From positions 30,935-94,934 of the forward strand of contig CAKRWT010000006.1 of the NCBI GenBank assembly GCA_934418125.1: 64,000 nt of DNA, given 5' to 3'. Below, piece by piece: positions 61,927 through 64,000 of the stretch. The notes beneath the pieces are model-generated. The model was given only the letters and a program-made list of their open reading frames with translations. It ran no database searches and was not told where the DNA came from. Position 1 is the first letter of the stretch; every line of letters begins with the position of its first letter. The DNA is from an uncultured Lachnospiraceae bacterium (GTDB lineage Bacteria; Bacillota; Clostridia; Lachnospirales; Lachnospiraceae). Position numbers and translations under genes: made by a program.

Positions 61927-62765
61927 GAACAATAGATGTAGCAGAAATTACTCGGAATATTAAAGAAATGTGTATAGAGGCAAACCATTTCCTGGCACAG
62001 GATATGGATGAAGCTATGAAAAAAGCAGTAGAGACAGAACAGGCACCTCTTGGAAAGCAGATACTGAACCAGCTCCAGGATAACCTGAAAATTGCCGGGG
62101 AAGATATGATTCCTATCTGCCAGGACACCGGTATGGCTGTTATCTTTGTAGAAATAGGGCAGGATGTACATTTTGTAAATGGAGTGCTGGAAGATGCCAT
62201 CAATGAAGGAGTCAGACAGGGCTATGTGGATGGCTATCTCAGAAAGTCGGTAGTGAAAGACCCGCTTATCCGGGAAAATACCAAAGACAATACACCGGCG
62301 ATTATTCATTATGAGATGAAGCCTGGAGAAGAGGTAAAGATTACTGTCGCACCCAAGGGATTTGGCAGTGAGAATATGAGCCGGGTATTTATGCTGAAAC
62401 CGGCAGACGGCATAGAAGGGGTTAAAAATGCAATCCTGACAGCGGTAAAGGATGCTGGGCCTAATGCCTGTCCACCGATGGTAGTGGGAGTTGGAATTGG
62501 CGGAACTTTTGAAAAATGTGCATTAATGGCAAAGAAGGCTCTTACCAGACCGGTTGATACCCGCTCTGACATATCATATGTAAGAGAATTGGAAGAAGAG
62601 ATGTTACAGACCATTAACCGGACGGGTATCGGGCCTGGTGGTCTGGGTGGCACGACAACAGCATTGGCGGTTAATATCAATACCTATCCAACGCATATAG
62701 CGGGGCTGCCAGTAGCGGTTAATATTTGCTGTCATGTAAACAGACATGCGGCAAGAGTGCTATAG
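61923..62765 (+). CDS. Fe-S fumarate hydratase, alpha subunit
   Basis: A 280-residue subunit of the class I fumarase/tartrate dehydratase family. The three Cys ligands of the [4Fe-4S] cluster are visible in PICQDTGM, GPNACPPMV and NICCHVNRH. It acts with the beta subunit at 62971 to interconvert fumarate and malate, or a related hydroxyacid. ATG 61923 overlaps the HIT stop, without a strong ribosome binding site of its own, so it depends on coupling. Confidence 0.92.
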   Translation: MRTIDVAEITRNIKEMCIEANHFLAQDMDEAMKKAVETEQAPLGKQILNQLQDNLKIAGEDMIPICQDTGMAVIFVEIGQDVHFVNGVLEDAINEGVRQGYVDGYLRKSVVKDPLIRENTKDNTPAIIHYEMKPGEEVKITVAPKGFGSENMSRVFMLKPADGIEGVKNAILTAVKDAGPNACPPMVVGVGIGGTFEKCALMAKKALTRPVDTRSDISYVRELEEEMLQTINRTGIGPGGLGGTTTALAVNINTYPTHIAGLPVAVNICCHVNRHAARVL

Positions 62766-62970
62766 GAGTAAAAGAGTTTCTTCTATAATAAATATGGTAT
62801 AGATAGAAGTATTGAAGTAACGATAGGGATATACAGATAATTGCAGAGGAATGTCACGAAAGATTTTGAACGGCACGAAAGAAGTTTTCTGAATGGATAT
62901 GTATTTATGGGTATATATCTATAGAAGATTCTGGTTATCTGTTATGTGGACATAGAAGCGAGGAAAGAGA

Positions 62971-63516
62971 ATGGAACTGCATATCACGGCACCCTTGCAG
63001 GAGGCGCGTAAACTGAAAGCCGGGGATTATGTATATATTACAGGTACAATCTACACGGCAAGAGATGCCGCACACAAAAGAATGTATGATGCATTACAAA
63101 AAGGGGAATCATTACCCTTGGATGTGAAAAATAATATCATATACTATATGGGGCCCTCCCCGGCAAGGGAAGGAAGACCGATTGGTTCTGCCGGACCAAC
63201 AACAGCGAGCAGGATGGATAAATATGCCCCTACACTGTTGGATATGGGACTTGTGGGAATGATAGGCAAAGGCAAACGTACAGAAGCTGTCAAGGAAGCG
63301 ATTGTACGCAATGGTGCAGTCTATTTTGCAGCAGTAGGTGGAGCTGGTGCGTTATTATCCAAATCTATCAAGTCATCAGAAGTAATTGCCTATGAGGATT
63401 TGGGCACGGAAGCAATCCGCAAACTGGAAGTAGAAAACTTCCCGGTTATTGTTGTCATTGATGCAGAAGGCAATAATTTATATGAAACCGCAATCCGGGA
63501 ATATTGTACTTTGTAA
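62971..63516 (+). CDS. Fe-S fumarate hydratase, beta subunit
   Basis: A 181-residue subunit matching the C-terminal part of class I fumarases: GPSPAREGRPIGSAGPTTASR, MIGKGKRTEAV and AVGGAGALLSKSIKSSEV. It completes the substrate-binding site. A 205-base gap with no clear terminator separates it from the alpha subunit, and AGGAAAGAG lies before its ATG; whether it has its own promoter is open. Confidence 0.92.
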   Translation: MELHITAPLQEARKLKAGDYVYITGTIYTARDAAHKRMYDALQKGESLPLDVKNNIIYYMGPSPAREGRPIGSAGPTTASRMDKYAPTLLDMGLVGMIGKGKRTEAVKEAIVRNGAVYFAAVGGAGALLSKSIKSSEVIAYEDLGTEAIRKLEVENFPVIVVIDAEGNNLYETAIREYCTL

Positions 63517-63576
63517 CTTGTATTTCTACTAGATATGGTGGCTAGAAATAAAATAAAAACTTCTTGAAAAAAAGCA

Positions 63577-63605
63577 TTGACAAATAACAGGTGCTTATGT
63601 ATAAT
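63577..63605 (+). promoter_or_regulatory. Consensus promoter of tRNA-Ser
   Basis: TTGACA (63577-63582), exactly 17 bases, TATAAT (63600-63605): a full consensus match. Confidence 0.9.
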
Positions 63606-63667
63606 AACTTTTGCGTCGTCAAGAGAGACGCAGAACTATATATTGGTAGAGGAATAGTTCAGACTGT

Positions 63668-63755
63668 GGAGAAATACTCAAGAGGCTGAAGAGGCGCCCC
63701 TGCTAAGGGTGTAGGTCGCTTACGCGGCGCGAGGGTTCAAATCCCTCTTTCTCCG
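63668..63755 (+). tRNA. tRNA-Ser (anticodon GCT)
   Basis: GGAGAAA pairs with TTTCTCC in a 7-bp acceptor stem. The anticodon arm reads CCCCTGCTAAGGG with GCT, the long variable arm typical of tRNA-Ser follows (TAGGTCGCTTACGCGGC region), and the T arm contains GGTTCAAATCC. The discriminator is G, CCA is not encoded. It reads AGC/AGU. Confidence 0.97.
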
Positions 63756-63860
63756 CTTCCTTTTTACTGATAGGATAGTGATGGGAATCAGAGATTTTTT
63801 TGGAGCAACATTTCCAATTAGCTGAAGAAAAAACTTCTTAAAAAATAATTGAAAAAGTTG

Positions 63861-63889
63861 TTGACAGACAAGAAATGACATGATATACT
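63861..63889 (+). promoter_or_regulatory. Strong promoter, probable rRNA operon P1
   Basis: TTGACA (63861-63866), 17 bases, TATACT (63884-63889). The following 110 bases carry no open reading frame and include a second TTGACA (63935-63940). Together with the nearby tRNA it resembles the leader of a ribosomal RNA operon, whose 16S gene would start beyond 64000. Confidence 0.65.
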
Positions 63890-64000
63890 CAATATCGTTG
63901 CTGCGGCAGACAAGCCTACAGCGACAGAAAGAACCTTGACAAATAAACAGTAATGCAACCCTGAAAATTCAAGAAATAAATTTTGCAGCGCGTAGCGATG

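Noticed and set aside
1-64000. CRISPR arrays, prophage, IS elements, integrases
   Set aside because: No spaced direct repeats, transposase, integrase or phage structural motifs were found on either strand.

Overview
The window looks like chromosome of a motile, probably spore-forming Clostridia bacterium of the Lachnospiraceae (Roseburia / Eubacterium ramulus-like). The evidence is gene content: flagellin with FliS, a BofA-type sporulation gene beside a DUF2508 gene, feoAAB with a Cys-rich partner, a Tad pilus locus, the fatty-acid-binding DegV family, fumarase split into alpha and beta subunits, and consensus -35/-10 promoters with AGGAGG ribosome binding sites. No phage, IS element or CRISPR array was seen. 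The species is not proven from sequence alone.

Layout. 1-3236: end of a HAD hydrolase, then a GT2 glycosyltransferase, a GDPD-like protein and a polytopic GT39-like membrane protein, probably making a surface glycoconjugate; the 3' remnant of an SGNH esterase follows on the minus strand. 3477-7499: DegV, an unknown membrane protein, a TSCPD protein, MurG and a membrane-anchored acidic protein. 7629-10444: a divergent BlaI / M56-peptidase / lipoprotein module with dyads in the shared promoter region. 10580-11926: pgi, ended by an exceptional 26-bp hairpin. 12053-20294: a glycan island with an AraC regulator, a GH112 phosphorylase, a solute-binding lipoprotein, two permeases, and a small helical protein overlapping a beta-helix protein. 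I read the last two as a split GH136 lacto-N-biosidase, making this a lacto-N-tetraose / lacto-N-biose (human milk or mucin glycan) utilisation locus.

20363-23928: ferrous iron uptake operon (Fur-like regulator, FeoA, FeoA, FeoB, Cys-rich protein) behind a Fur-box-like site and two GGTTAG-N6-CTAACC dyads. 24100-26293: 2-hydroxyacid dehydrogenase, LuxS and MTA/SAH nucleosidase. 26345-30538: EAL/HDOD protein, ABC exporter, CheC-like protein and ComFB. 30760-36479: heterodimeric ABC exporter, metal/arsenic efflux permease, MBL hydrolase. tRNA-Lys(CTT) follows on the minus strand, then TatD, RsmA, a large TPR protein and GlgB.

43432-48252: flagellar block (sigma-28-like promoter, large FliK-like protein, flagellin, FliS). 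48284-49076: DUF2508 and BofA. 49113-57677: Tad pilus locus (two A24 peptidases, TadZ-, TadA-, TadB- and TadC-like proteins, a Flp1-like pilin and TadE-like pseudopilins), followed by an FHA protein, a rhomboid protease and an FMN-reductase/SCP2 fusion. 61513-63516: HIT protein and two-subunit fumarase. The window ends with tRNA-Ser(GCT) and a strong promoter that probably starts an rRNA operon just beyond the edge.

How parts fit: the glycan island would import an oligosaccharide, split it in the cytoplasm and phosphorolyse it to Gal-1-P plus GlcNAc; pgi next door is a glycolytic gene but has its own promoter. The Tad, flagellar and CheC/EAL/ComFB genes point to a surface-attachment and motility lifestyle. 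Coordinates were read by eye from sequence; family names come from motif recognition, not database searches.
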